Assembly (NCBI RefSeq): GCF_014926405.1
Contig: NZ_JACXXJ020000004.1
Span: 1 to 64,000 of the forward strand
Direction: 5' to 3'
Origin: Agrobacterium vitis
GTDB taxonomy: Bacteria > Pseudomonadota > Alphaproteobacteria > Rhizobiales > Rhizobiaceae
DNA length: 64,000 nt
Below, piece by piece: positions 8,771-17,546 of this stretch. Below the pieces are notes generated by a model, which made no database searches, had not been told where the DNA came from, and worked only from the letters and a program-made list of their open reading frames with translations. The position numbers were made by a program, and so were the translations under genes. Position 1 is the first letter of the stretch. Each line of letters opens with the position of its first letter.

Positions 8771-9358
8771 ATGATCAGATCGCGACCTAAACATGCTCCA
8801 GAGGAGCGCTTTCACGACGAATCCATGTACGCGATTCATCGACTGGACATCGACAAGCACAGACAAGATGCCTGGATGGTCAATCTTTCCCGTGGCGGAA
8901 AATCGATCCACATGACCTTCAGTGACAGCACCTATGGTGGCAAGGATCAGGCGCTGGAAATAGCGCAAGCCTATCGCGATGCCGTTCTCAGGGTCGTCCC
9001 CCCATTGACAAACAATGACATGCGCATGTTGGTGCGCAAAAATCGCTCAGAAGGCAGCAGCGTGCCGGGCGTCTATTTTATCGGACCTACCGGGGCGCAT
9101 AAAAGCGGTATCTGGATGGCTCGTATTGAGATCGCCCTCGATGATAACACGCCGGTCCCTGCAGGAAAGCGCCGCCGCCGACAGTTCACGCGCACCTTCA
9201 ACGTCAGCAAATTCGGCTATGAGACCGCCCGCCGCATGGCGGAAGAAGAACGCATTCGCATGGTCCTGGCTGTCGAAAATGGAGAAGATCCGGCTTTACG
9301 CAGCCCGCAAGCTTTGAAACTTCATGAGAAGCTTACCCGAGACGACAACGACGATTAG
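8771..9358 (+). CDS. AP2/ERF-like DNA-binding protein with two AP2 repeats
   Basis: The 195-aa product shows two copies of the bacterial AP2-like layout, a three-stranded sheet with a helix: first YAIHRLDI...WMVNLSRGGKSIHMTFSD...GGKDQALEIAQAYRDAVL, and second GVYFIGPTG...WMARIEIAL...RRQFTRTFNVSKFGYETARRMAEEER (segments abbreviated). Such domains bind DNA and occur alone or attached to homing nucleases and integrases. No nuclease domain is present, so this may be a regulator. It lies 42 bp beyond the last island gene on the same strand and may control or simply border the island. Confidence 0.7.
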   Translation: MIRSRPKHAPEERFHDESMYAIHRLDIDKHRQDAWMVNLSRGGKSIHMTFSDSTYGGKDQALEIAQAYRDAVLRVVPPLTNNDMRMLVRKNRSEGSSVPGVYFIGPTGAHKSGIWMARIEIALDDNTPVPAGKRRRRQFTRTFNVSKFGYETARRMAEEERIRMVLAVENGEDPALRSPQALKLHEKLTRDDNDD

Positions 9359-9735
9359 AAGGCATTGTTATCAGCGCCACCAGAAAAACGGCCCGTTTTT
9401 GGTGGTAATGAATAGACCGATATCGGCGTTAGAAAATCACAAGAAGACCCGTTGCGGAAATCAGCGCAAGGGTACATCCACCCTTTGGTCTTTTCTGGCG
9501 AGTTTAAAGACACCGACAATTTGCGCCGAAGTATCACGATTTTGCGTCTGTCTCCGAGATTGTGAACTTTGTCTCAACGAATGTGCGTCGCTTGATCGCT
9601 TCTGTCTCAAATAATTTGCACCGAAATCACCATTTATTGCACGTGGCGCTGGTGCAGGGATCGGCAAACGTGCGGAACTTGGTCTTTCATGGCCCTGCTT
9701 ATTCGGTTTCTCCCGTCAAGGCTTGGCGACGAACG
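9359..9735. other. Non-coding region beside an IS5 remnant
   Basis: No supported gene. The right part may be decayed transposase sequence that is out of frame with the recognisable IS5 N-terminus at 9736-9870. No inverted repeat of an IS end was identified. Confidence 0.35.
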
Positions 9736-9870
9736 GATTGCTTCCGGCGTTATCCAAAGGGTTAAACTGCCACGGCGGCGAAGACCCGCTTCATACTCCG
9801 CCCAGTTCGTCACTTTGAACTTCATCTTACCGATGTCATGGCGGCGGGCGGCGTTATGTTTGTGCGGCAC
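9736..9870 (-). pseudogene. IS5-family transposase, N-terminal remnant
   Basis: The minus frame starting at 9870 reads MPHKHNAARRHDIGKM then KFKVTNWAEYEAGLRRRGS and LTLWITPEAI, the standard start of a rhizobial IS5-type transposase. After about 45 residues the sequence departs from the family and ends. Only about 15% of a transposase is left, so it is inactive. Confidence 0.75.
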
Positions 9871-9926
9871 CCGGGATCAATCAACCTGTTTTTGATCCGG
9901 GCCGTATAGACGCAGAACATTGAAAT

Positions 9927-10199
9927 TTGATCCCCGCACCAGCGCCCTACCACATCTATGTCGAGCGTATCGCGCCGGAACAGAACATGGCGCGGTTCTA
10001 TGCGCTTGCTGTTCAGCCGACATTGTTCGGAGAGGTGTCGCTTACGCGCGCCTGGGGCCGGATCGGAACGCGCGGACAGCAGATGGTGCGTCTGTTCGAC
10101 AATGAGCGCCAGGCCACCAACCTGTTCCTCGACGTGCGTCGCGAGAAGCCCAAACGAGGTTATCGGCCAAAACGACCTGTGGACATCCAGCGGATCTGA
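9927..10199 (+). CDS. WGR domain-containing protein (second copy)
   Basis: The 90-aa frame from TTG 9927 contains YHIYVERIAPEQNMARFYAL, AVQPTLFGEVSLTRAWGRIG and a basic KPKRGYRPKR tail: a single stand-alone WGR domain. ATG 9987 is possible, but would remove the first strand of the domain, so the TTG (or a start lost by the adjacent IS5 insertion) is preferred. It is clearly paralogous to 1689-1946 but not a recent duplicate. WGR domains bind nucleic acids; a role in DNA repair or plasmid biology is conceivable but unproven. Confidence 0.7.
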   Translation: MIPAPAPYHIYVERIAPEQNMARFYALAVQPTLFGEVSLTRAWGRIGTRGQQMVRLFDNERQATNLFLDVRREKPKRGYRPKRPVDIQRI

Positions 10200-10282
10200 C
10201 CCTCGTCCCAATCCTCGCCGATGACAATCCGCTCATAAGCTGACACGGATTTTATTTTTGTGAGAAGATGCAAGGAATTTCC

Positions 10283-12794
10283 ATGACCACCACCAATGAA
10301 ATCGCCGACAAGATCGCCGCCGACAACGGCCTGACAAAGGTTCAGGCCAAGGGCATCGTCGAATCCGTGTTCCAGGCCATCGCCAATGCAGCAGGCTCCG
10401 ACGCGGAAACGTCAATCCCCGGCTTCGGCAAATTTAAGGTGAGTGCGACGTGAAAGTTGCCTAAGTAATTGTTTGTACGGGATTTATATTCCGGGACAAA
10501 CCTGATGTTCCGTCATCAGTAGCCTACCGGCACATGCGGGACTGGTAACGGTCCGGTTTGAAGCTGTCGGGACAATGTAGCCGGGCCTTCGGGCCATGCC
10601 GATGTCGTGAGGCTGAGGCATCTTCTGCGAGCATCAGTGCGGATGAGGCGCTAGGCTGGGTGGTATGATCAATGCAAATGAACTGCTGATAAACGTCGTG
10701 AAATTTGACAAGCCAAAGATGCTGACAGGCTTGAACCAAAAGGTGTGCGGTCGGCTGCTTCCCTTTACTTTGGAGGCACACGGACGAAGGACCGCCGGCG
10801 GATAGGCAGGATCTAACCCACCCGCGTTATTTAGGTGAAACACGGTAAACCCGTATCGTCGCCCGGCAACGGGCAGGCCGACCGCAAGGAAAGTTGTTGG
10901 CGGTGCGGGCAGAGGATGTCGGAGAAAGCGAACGCCGGACTGTAATGGTTTGGACAGGGGTTGCGGCTCGCCAACATCACCCCGCCCGAAAGGGGGCAGA
11001 CTTCCGACGGGTCTCCCGTCGCGAGAGAATGTGCAGAACCCTCGGCAGGAGGACAGGCAAATGACGGTCACAACAGTGACTGGTGCGGCCTCCCGCGAAG
11101 CGGTGAGCTGGGACCAGATTGACTGGCGCAAGGCTTACCAACACGTGCGACGGCTGCAGATGCGTATTGCGAAGGCGGTTAGGGAAGGTCGCTGGGGCAA
11201 GGTGAAAGCCTTGCAACGGCTGCTGACCCACTCGTTCAGCGGCAAAGCGCTTGCCGTGAAACGGGTTACTGGAAATCAGGGAAAGAGAACACCCGGAGTG
11301 GACCGGATCATCTGGGACACACCGGGTAAGTGCGTCAGAGGATTATTGTCGCTCAAACGGCGTGGGTATCATCCTTTGCCGTTGAGGCGGGTATATATCC
11401 CGAAAGCAAATAGCAAGAAACTGCGTCCGCTCGGTATTCCGACGATGAAGGACAGGGCCATGCAGGCACTTCACCTGCTCGCTCTGCTACCTGTCGCGGA
11501 AACGACGGCAGACCCGAATTCGTACGGTTTCCGACCGTTTCGAGCGACCCGTGATGCGGCCCGCCAGTGCTATATTGCTCTGCGCGGACGAGGCACGGCG
11601 GAATGGGTCTTAGATGCGGACATTGCTGGTTGCTTCGACGAAATCAGCAAAGACTGGCTCATCGCCAACATCCCCATGGACAAGGTGGTGCTCCGGAAAT
11701 GGCTGGACTCCGGTTACATACAGGATGGTGATTGGCACGCGACGAAAGCGGGTACTCCGCAAGGGGGAATAATCTCGCCCACGCTCGCTAACATGGCCTT
11801 GGACGGAATGGAAAAGATGTTACGGGACTTCTACGGCCCAAGACGTCGCAACAGCCTGACCAAGGTCCACTTGATACGTTACGCCGATGACTTCGTCGTC
11901 ACAGGTGCTTCGAAAGAGGTGCTTGAGGAGGCGAAATCTCTAGTCGAGGACTTTCTGTCGGAACGAGGTCTGTCTCTGTCTGAAGAAAAGACTCGCATCG
12001 TGCGGGTCGAGGAAGGTTTCGACTTCCTCGGCTGGAACGTGCGCAGATATGATGGGCATACCCACATCAAACCCGCCAAAAAGAACGTGGTGGCGTTTAT
12101 GCGCAAGATTCGGACGATCATCAAGGGTGCCGCCGATGTGAAGCAGGAGTATCTGATAATGCGGCTGAACCCGGTCATAAGGGGATGGACCAATTATCAT
12201 CACAACCAGGTGGCGAAGGAGACCTTCCGCAAGGTCGATCATCTCATCTGGAAGTGTCTCTGGCAGTGGGCCTGTCGTAGACACCCGGACAAGCCGCTTC
12301 GCTGGGTGAAGTATCGTTACTTCGCTCGGGAAGGTACACGAGACTGGGTATTCCGCGCAGGGATGAAGGATAAGGCAGGAAACCTCAAGTTCATCCGCCT
12401 CATCCACGCGTCCGACGTACCGATACGTCGCCACTGCAAAATCCGGGCCGAAGCGAATCCTTTCGATCCCATGTGGGACAGCTACTTCGCCGGAAGGCGC
12501 GGTCTGCCGTCGGAAGTTACGGATCGGCCCGGTGATTCCACATCTCATACCGATGCACAGGAACTGGCGGCTCTGGTCAAACAGGGCTTGGCGGAGGCTT
12601 GAGCTGTATGCTGGGAAACTCGCACGTACAGTTCTTAGGGAGGAGCGGCCCGGCAACGGGTCGTTCCTACCCGACAAGCATCACCTGAGCGCGAGGGTCG
12701 CAATCCCGCGACCGGAGAAAAGATGACTGTTGCCGCTTCGAAGAAGCTGACTTTCGCGCCTGCCAAGGCCCTCAAGGATGCACTGAACAAGTGA
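10283..12794 (+). CDS. HU-family DNA-binding protein gene interrupted by a group II intron
   Basis: Exon 1 (10283-10442) encodes MTTTNEIADKIAADNGL to GFGKFKV; without splicing the frame stops after three intron codons. Exon 2 (12676-12794) encodes REGRNPATGEKMTVAASKK to the normal HU C-terminus ending ALNK. Joining 10442 to 12676 restores GKFKVKASPEREGRNP in frame and gives a 92-aa protein, the usual HU length. HU dimers bend and compact DNA and help replication and recombination. The perfectly restored exons strongly suggest that the intron still splices or arrived very recently. An ATG at 10268 in frame is an alternative start. A second HU copy elsewhere in the genome is likely. Confidence 0.9.
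11061..12602 (+). CDS. ltrA: Group II intron reverse transcriptase/maturase
   Basis: The 513-aa protein starts at ATG 11061 after AGGAGGACAGGC. It has the RT blocks: KSRKLRPLGIPTMKDRAMQ-type region (as KKLRPLGIPTMKDRAMQ), SYGFRPFRATRDAA, DADIAGCFDEI, GTPQGGIISPTLAN, YADD at Y274-D277, and FLGWNVRR. The maturase X domain follows (NPVIRGWTNYHHNQVAKETF). The C-terminus carries a KIRAEANPFDPMWDSYF segment typical of related bacterial RTs; I see no Cys-pair HNH endonuclease. It binds and helps splice its own intron and copies it during retrohoming. The stop codon overlaps domain V. Confidence 0.93.
   Translation: MTVTTVTGAASREAVSWDQIDWRKAYQHVRRLQMRIAKAVREGRWGKVKALQRLLTHSFSGKALAVKRVTGNQGKRTPGVDRIIWDTPGKCVRGLLSLKRRGYHPLPLRRVYIPKANSKKLRPLGIPTMKDRAMQALHLLALLPVAETTADPNSYGFRPFRATRDAARQCYIALRGRGTAEWVLDADIAGCFDEISKDWLIANIPMDKVVLRKWLDSGYIQDGDWHATKAGTPQGGIISPTLANMALDGMEKMLRDFYGPRRRNSLTKVHLIRYADDFVVTGASKEVLEEAKSLVEDFLSERGLSLSEEKTRIVRVEEGFDFLGWNVRRYDGHTHIKPAKKNVVAFMRKIRTIIKGAADVKQEYLIMRLNPVIRGWTNYHHNQVAKETFRKVDHLIWKCLWQWACRRHPDKPLRWVKYRYFAREGTRDWVFRAGMKDKAGNLKFIRLIHASDVPIRRHCKIRAEANPFDPMWDSYFAGRRGLPSEVTDRPGDSTSHTDAQELAALVKQGLAEA
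12601..12634 (+). ncRNA. Group II intron domain V
   Basis: GAGCTGTATGC and GCACGTACAGTTC pair into the conserved 34-nt hairpin containing the catalytic core of the ribozyme, with the GAAA-type loop (GGGAAACT). It directly follows the maturase stop codon and is followed by domain VI. Confidence 0.85.
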
Positions 12795-12809
12795 TCCCTG
12801 ACGTGGAGA

Positions 12810-12829
12810 GCCCCGCCGCAAGGCGGGGC
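12810..12829. terminator. GC-rich hairpin between convergent HU exon 2 and DUF736 genes
   Basis: GCCCCGCC and GGCGGGGC flank a GCAA loop, forming a perfect 8-bp stem. The position between two converging genes suggests a bidirectional terminator, although no T-run follows on either side. Confidence 0.55.
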
Positions 12830-12837
12830 ATCCAGTC

Positions 12838-13149
12838 TCAGTCCCGGTTCGACCGGGACCAGATGAGGGAGAGGCCTTCCTCGCCTTCGACCTCGATCAG
12901 CGTTGCGTAGATCGGAGCCGGGAAGCTCGGGTCGTCGAGCTTGACCGAGAGGTAATCGCGACCTTCGTTCGAGGTCTTCTTCCAGGCAGCGCCGAATTCG
13001 ACCGTAGCCCCGGCGAGGATGCGGTAGTCCGGGCCCTTTTCGGAAGTGCGCTCGACGGCGCGGATGGTTGCCTTGACGTTGAGGTTGAGGGTCTTGATGG
13101 TGCCGGAGAAGCCGTTGCCGGAAGCGGTGAAAGAGCCGATGGTTGCCAT
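12838..13149 (-). CDS. DUF736 family protein
   Basis: The 103-aa product begins [19 protein letters not shown] and ends [10 protein letters not shown]. This is the whole DUF736 domain ([46 protein letters not shown]). DUF736 genes are common on rhizobial plasmids and integrative elements, usually next to ParB-like and Toprim genes such as those found further along. The fold is predicted as a small beta-barrel and the function is not known. The ATG at 13149 is chosen because the family starts there; the long open frame upstream has no similarity. Confidence 0.88.
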   Translation of the reverse strand: MATIGSFTASGNGFSGTIKTLNLNVKATIRAVERTSEKGPDYRILAGATVEFGAAWKKTSNEGRDYLSVKLDDPSFPAPIYATLIEVEGEEGLSLIWSRSNRD

Positions 13150-13982
13150 TGTCGTAATCCTTTTCGGTTGTTCGGGCCGCGTCCATCGCGGCCTCGATGA
13201 CAGTCGATAGGACCGGGGACGATCGGCCTGCACCTGAAAGGCCGAAACGCAGTGGAGGACGGCCAGGGAGAGGCTTTCTTGCCTCGCGAGGAATGGGCGC
13301 TTCAGCGCACAGGGGAAGAAAACGATCCGGCCGTTGCGGATGCCGATCGAGCCGAGCATCGCGAGGTGGTCTTTGGTCAGACATGCCCCATCGAGACCGC
13401 ATTGGACGTGCCGGATGACAGATAAAGGGGTACGGCAATGGCATCAGCTGGTGGTGACCCATGAAGATATGTGCCTAGCGCCCACAAGCCCGGATCGAAT
13501 GCTCAGAGCAAACTGTGGAATGTGAGACATCGCCAAGAAAGGAAGCATACACACCCCTCGGCCAGCTCATGGCATCGCAGGGCCCCAATGACCTTTAATG
13601 AACTCCGCTCCATCCTTCCATGGGCAGCTCTAGCTGGATTTCCAGCGTCGTCTGGACCTGTGCTTGGATAGTGGGCCTGATTGACGCCGGCACGGGGAGC
13701 CGGCCGATAAGGGCTGCATGTGCCTCGTCTTCGCTCGGTGATTCCCCTCGATCGCACGAAAACATGTCCCGTAGTCAAAATGAGCTTGTGAATGATATCC
13801 GACCGCGGCGCTTGATCCCTTAATCCTATTTTGTGTTCTAGACAAAATGATGCCGATCAGGGGTCGTTGCAGCTCCGGGAAGGACTGATCGTTGGTGTAG
13901 CTGTACCACTCAGTTCCATGCCCGGAGCGCTTGACGATCAAACAAGCGAGTCGAGTGCCGCGCCTACTATATTGGCGGCGGA
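13150..13982. other. 833-bp region with no supported gene
   Basis: The right part carries the DUF736 promoter region. Open frames on both strands lack family features and ribosome binding sites. This is a join between the plasmid-type block and the AraC/SDR pair and may contain decayed sequence. I see no repeat, IS end or RNA gene. Confidence 0.4.
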
Positions 13983-14882
13983 TCAATACGAGGGCGGAGC
14001 TGCGGGCGAATTCGCCCTTAGATTTCTGATGTCGCGAGCGGGAGGAGACCCAAACATACGTGCGTATTCGCGGGTGAATTGCGAAAGACTTTCATAGCCA
14101 ACGGCGAGTGCAACTGCTGAAACATTACCCGGCTTGGCAAACAGCATTCCTCGCGCTTCGTACAATCTGATTTGCTTTTGATATTGGATTGGGGAAAGGC
14201 CAGTGCTAGTTTTGAAGCGCCGCTGGAAGGAGGAGGGACTCATGTTTGCAGCAGACGCAAGGTCCTCTACCTGGAAGGGGGTTGCATATTCCTTCCTCAT
14301 CCAGATCAAAGCGTTTCTGATTTGCGCAAACCGGTCATCAATGCCAGCGACTTGTCTCAGAACAGCACCTTGCGGGCCACGCAGAAGTCGGAACAGGATT
14401 TCACGCTCGAGCAACGGACCCATCACGGCAATCTCGTCGGGTTGCTCCATCAGGCGTAACATTCTGAGCCAGGCATCAATGAGTCTGTCACTCGCGCGAT
14501 TGACGGAAAAACTTCGCGTGTCGGCCAGTTTCGTCGGGTTGCGGTCGTCGCGTAGCAGGTCGGCGACCAAAGAGCGATCGAACGTTAGGCTGACAGCGAG
14601 GTACGGACCCCTGGCGCTTGCGTCGACGATCTCGCCGACCACGGGAAGCTCCACAGACCCGATAAACGTCTGCCCTGCGGTATATTTCAGAACCTGGTTT
14701 CCAACGAGCAGGCGCTTCTCACCTTGTAGGATAAGGCTAACCAGAGGCTGATAGATTTCTGGGAAAAGCTCTGTTGGCTCGGTAACCTTGAGGATGTCGA
14801 CGCGAGGGATTCCAGTTCTGGTAAGAACGCCTTTGGCATGTTTTCCCACAAAATCTCTCAAAGTATGGATGGCATCGCTCAT
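13983..14882 (-). CDS. AraC-family transcriptional regulator with cupin N-terminus
   Basis: The 299-aa protein has an AraC_N domain (residues about 25-180; PLVSLILQGEKRLLVG, AGQTFIGSVELPVVGEI) and a C-terminal double HTH (about 195-290; FQVEDLASAANMSPSSFQRR and VALAVGYESLSQFTREYARM). This is the AraC_N type that commonly regulates a neighbouring short-chain dehydrogenase. It is divergent from the SDR gene at 15113, with a shared control region of about 230 bp. The ligand is unknown. Confidence 0.88.
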   Translation of the reverse strand: MSDAIHTLRDFVGKHAKGVLTRTGIPRVDILKVTEPTELFPEIYQPLVSLILQGEKRLLVGNQVLKYTAGQTFIGSVELPVVGEIVDASARGPYLAVSLTFDRSLVADLLRDDRNPTKLADTRSFSVNRASDRLIDAWLRMLRLMEQPDEIAVMGPLLEREILFRLLRGPQGAVLRQVAGIDDRFAQIRNALIWMRKEYATPFQVEDLASAANMSPSSFQRRFKTSTGLSPIQYQKQIRLYEARGMLFAKPGNVSAVALAVGYESLSQFTREYARMFGSPPARDIRNLRANSPAAPPSY

Positions 14883-15112
14883 TGCAGCAGATGTCGCACG
14901 AGCTGAATTTTAGATCAACGTCGTTGGCAGGAATGTGCAAATTTTAGACTGGATCAGACACGCGAGATCGTCAGCCGGAGCCTATTGGTGTTCAAGAGCA
15001 CCATGGCCCGCTCCTACGCGGGTCACAGAAGCCGATCACGGCGTGAAATAGGGGCTGCAAGAGTGCCGTGAGCTTGAAGCGCGCTAGGCCATCCAACGAA
15101 AGGTACATTCCA

Positions 15113-15847
15113 ATGGAAATTAAGGACGCAGTTATACTCGTGACCGGCGCTTCGTCGGGTATTGGTGAAGCCACCGCACGGGCTGTTGCTCAATCGGGCG
15201 CGCGGGTGGTCCTGCTGGCCCGTCGGAAAGATCGCATCGATGCGCTGGCGCGGGAATTAGGCGATGAAGCACTGGCAGTGGTCTGCGATGTCACCTGCAC
15301 CGAAGATGTGCAACAGGCCGTGCAGGCCGCTATCGGAAAATTTGGTCGTATCGATGCCCTGGTGAACAACGCTGGACAGGGTCTTTATGGCGGTATTGAA
15401 GACATCGGCATTGATGATTTTCGAAAATTGCTCAACCTCAATAGCGTGGCCCCGCTGATAACGATGCAGGCGGTCATCCCGTTTATGCGCAAGCAACACG
15501 CTGGAAGCATTGTCAACGTCAGCTCGGGTGCAACGCTTGCCATATATCCAGGCTCAGCCGCCTACACCAGCTCCAAATCGGCACTGAACATGCTGTCAAG
15601 TGTGGCGCGCCTTGAGCTTGCAGATGCTGGAATTGTGGTTTCGATAATGCACCCATTTATCACAGCAACTGAATTCTATGGCTCCGTGAAATCGGGCCTG
15701 GATTCAGCAAAAGCACAGGAAGCTGGCACGGCATCGTTCGCACAGCGACCTGAGCTGGTTGCGAAAACAATCCTTGACCTGATCAGGAATGGGGATGCGC
15801 AAACTGATCTCGTGCCGAAGGAATACGGAGGTAGCTTCGAAGGCTGA
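15113..15847 (+). CDS. SDR-family oxidoreductase
   Basis: The 244-aa product has the classical SDR motifs: TGASSGIG near residues 11-18, NNAG, and the catalytic Ser plus Y151-x3-K155 (YTSSK). The substrate cannot be read from the sequence. Start ATG 15113 is chosen over an upstream in-frame codon because the NAD(P)-binding strand begins five residues in. It faces away from the AraC regulator upstream, which probably controls it. Length is normal for the family. Confidence 0.85.
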   Translation: MEIKDAVILVTGASSGIGEATARAVAQSGARVVLLARRKDRIDALARELGDEALAVVCDVTCTEDVQQAVQAAIGKFGRIDALVNNAGQGLYGGIEDIGIDDFRKLLNLNSVAPLITMQAVIPFMRKQHAGSIVNVSSGATLAIYPGSAAYTSSKSALNMLSSVARLELADAGIVVSIMHPFITATEFYGSVKSGLDSAKAQEAGTASFAQRPELVAKTILDLIRNGDAQTDLVPKEYGGSFEG

Positions 15848-15963
15848 GGATTTCACCTATCTAGGGCGACCGTTCAATCCACCTTCGCCATAGAACGACT
15901 AATGCCAGCGTCCAGTATACCGATCGGTACCGGCTTGGGCAAACCTCGAGGTGTTTTCAAGAG

Positions 15964-16566
15964 TTAATCTTCCGATGTGCTCGGCATAGAAGAGGTCAGA
16001 GCCGAACCGGCCAGATGTGCGGTGGCGAGCAGGCGATCAAGGCTCTGCCCCATTCGCGCCCTGGCTGAGAGACCTGCCATCGCGGTGACGACGAAGTCGC
16101 TCCAACGCTCCGCCTGATCGGGGTGTCTGGCGGCGATATAGGCGCGGATCATCTGCTCTGCACCGGTGTAGAAGATGCACGCCGCTTCGCGCGCCGTCAT
16201 ATCATTGCTACGGGTTCCCTCCAGCACCATGCAGCCGGGCGCAGCGGAATTGGATGCGTAACGCCGTGCAGCCTCCTCCAACAATGATGCAAGGCATTCC
16301 GCTACCGGCCTGTCGGACCGTAGGAGATCTTGAAGGGGAATGGCATTGGTTTCGGCGTAACGGTCGAGGACCTTGGCATACAGGCCAACCTTGCTGCCGA
16401 AAGCGGCGTAGAAACTCGGCGGGTTAATACCAAGTGCCTCTGTGACATCCGAAACGCTGAGGCCATCATAGCCGCGCGCGTGGAACAAAGCTTGGGCGGT
16501 AGCAACCGCTTGATCGGCGTCGAAACGCCGGGGTCGTCCACGAGAACGAGATATTTCTGTAGTCAT
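15964..16566 (-). CDS. bdcR: TetR-family regulator, BdcR-like
   Basis: The 200-aa product starts at ATG 16566 and has an N-terminal TetR HTH (RPRRFDADQAVATAQALF, GINPPSFYAAFGSK). The C-terminal part matches the E. coli BdcR type: DRPVAECLASLLEEAARRY, APGCMVLEGTRSND. In E. coli BdcR represses the divergent bdcA gene. The identical arrangement here, with a 74-bp intergenic region and a palindrome, supports the same role. Confidence 0.85.
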   Translation of the reverse strand: MTTEISRSRGRPRRFDADQAVATAQALFHARGYDGLSVSDVTEALGINPPSFYAAFGSKVGLYAKVLDRYAETNAIPLQDLLRSDRPVAECLASLLEEAARRYASNSAAPGCMVLEGTRSNDMTAREAACIFYTGAEQMIRAYIAARHPDQAERWSDFVVTAMAGLSARARMGQSLDRLLATAHLAGSALTSSMPSTSED

Positions 16567-16601
16567 AATTACATAAACCTTGACGGCGCCTTGCAAGTTG
16601 T

Positions 16602-16621
16602 TATGTAGTGCATCCTACATA
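16602..16621. promoter_or_regulatory. Candidate BdcR operator
   Basis: ATGTAG (16603-16608) and CTACAT (16615-16620) form an inverted repeat with a 6-bp spacer, extended by one T/A pair at each end. It lies 20 bp before bdcA and inside the shared bdcR-bdcA control region, where a TetR-type dimer would be expected to bind. Confidence 0.6.
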
Positions 16622-16640
16622 TTAACTCAAGGAGGTTTTG

Positions 16641-17354
16641 ATGGCCGCGTTTCAGGGAAAGTCCGTTTTAGTGCTGGGCGGTAGTCGCGGGATAGGTGCA
16701 GCAATCGTAAAGCGCTTTGTATCGGACGGCGCGGCAGTAACCTTTAGCTACGCCGGATCGCGTGAAGCTGCCGAGCAGCTTGCAAGCGACACAGGTAGCG
16801 TGGCCGTCTTGACGGATAGCGCCGACCGTGAAGCGGTGATCGCTCAGGTCCGCCAAAACGGTCCGCTAGACGTGCTGGTGGTCAACGCCGGGATTGCTGT
16901 CTTCGGCGACGCATTGGATCAGGACCCTGACGTCATCGACCGGCTGTTTCGGATCAACATCCACGCGCCTTATCACGCGGCCGTCGAGGCCGCCCGGCAG
17001 ATGCCGGACGGAGGGCGGATTATCATCATCGGCTCCGTGAACGGTGACCGAATGCCCATTCCAGGCATGGCGTCTTATGCGCTAAGCAAGTCGGCGCTGC
17101 AGGGATTGGCGCGAGGTTTGGCGCGGGATTTCGGGCCACGCGGGATCACCATCAACGTCGTGCAACCGGGACCAATCGATACGGATGCAAATCCGGCGGA
17201 TGGGCCGATGAAAGAGTTGATGCACAGTTTCATGGCGATCAAGCGTCATGGAACGTCAGAAGAGGTGGCAGGGATGGTTGCTTGGCTCGCAGGGCCGCAA
17301 GCGGGCTTTGTCACCGGTGCGATGCATACCATCGATGGTGCATTTGGGGCCTGA
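16641..17354 (+). CDS. bdcA: BdcA-like SDR oxidoreductase (c-di-GMP-binding type)
   Basis: The 237-aa product starts at ATG 16641, preceded by AAGGAGG. It contains GGSRGIGAAIVKRFV, FSYAGSREAAEQLA, NINIHAPYH-type region (RINIHAPYHAAVEAARQMP), GSVNGDRMPIPGM and the catalytic Y146-x3-K150, and ends GAMHTIDGAFGA. This matches BdcA closely. E. coli BdcA binds cyclic di-GMP and promotes biofilm dispersal. The neighbouring bdcR supports orthology; enzymatic substrate is not known. Confidence 0.85.
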   Translation: MAAFQGKSVLVLGGSRGIGAAIVKRFVSDGAAVTFSYAGSREAAEQLASDTGSVAVLTDSADREAVIAQVRQNGPLDVLVVNAGIAVFGDALDQDPDVIDRLFRINIHAPYHAAVEAARQMPDGGRIIIIGSVNGDRMPIPGMASYALSKSALQGLARGLARDFGPRGITINVVQPGPIDTDANPADGPMKELMHSFMAIKRHGTSEEVAGMVAWLAGPQAGFVTGAMHTIDGAFGA

Positions 17355-17546
17355 TTGATGATTAGCGGGAAAGGCCTGGGCGCCTGGCCATGATAGCAGC
17401 AACGGTGCGCTGTATCACCTTCCCACAGAGCGTCCATCCCGAGCGTGGCCGCTTGTGTGGGGAAGACGTTCACCGGAAAAGCCAGCGCCGTTAGCGCTGA
17501 CTGCTTCACCGTCGGTGGAAAGGCGGGGTCGAAGCCCCGCCAATTG

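Larger units (their letters stand above)
10443..12675 (+). mobile_element. Complete group II intron (2233 nt) with its own reverse transcriptase
   Basis: The 5' end is GTGCGACGTGAAAGTTGCC, matching the GUGYG consensus of bacterial group II introns. The 3' end is CCTACCCGAC, with the conserved terminal AY. Domain V is at 12601-12634, and a GGAGCGGCC/GGTCGTTCC stem just before the end is domain VI. The RT/maturase gene sits in domain IV. The boundaries are confirmed by exact restoration of the HU reading frame. The insertion is in the sense orientation inside a conserved gene. Confidence 0.93.

Noticed and set aside
14003..14018. GGGCGAATTCGCCC next to a gene end, resembling the EcoRI flank of TA-cloning vectors
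   Set aside because: It lies within the continuous AraC-type coding frame and the plausible family C-terminus; no other vector sequence is present, so it is a chance palindrome.
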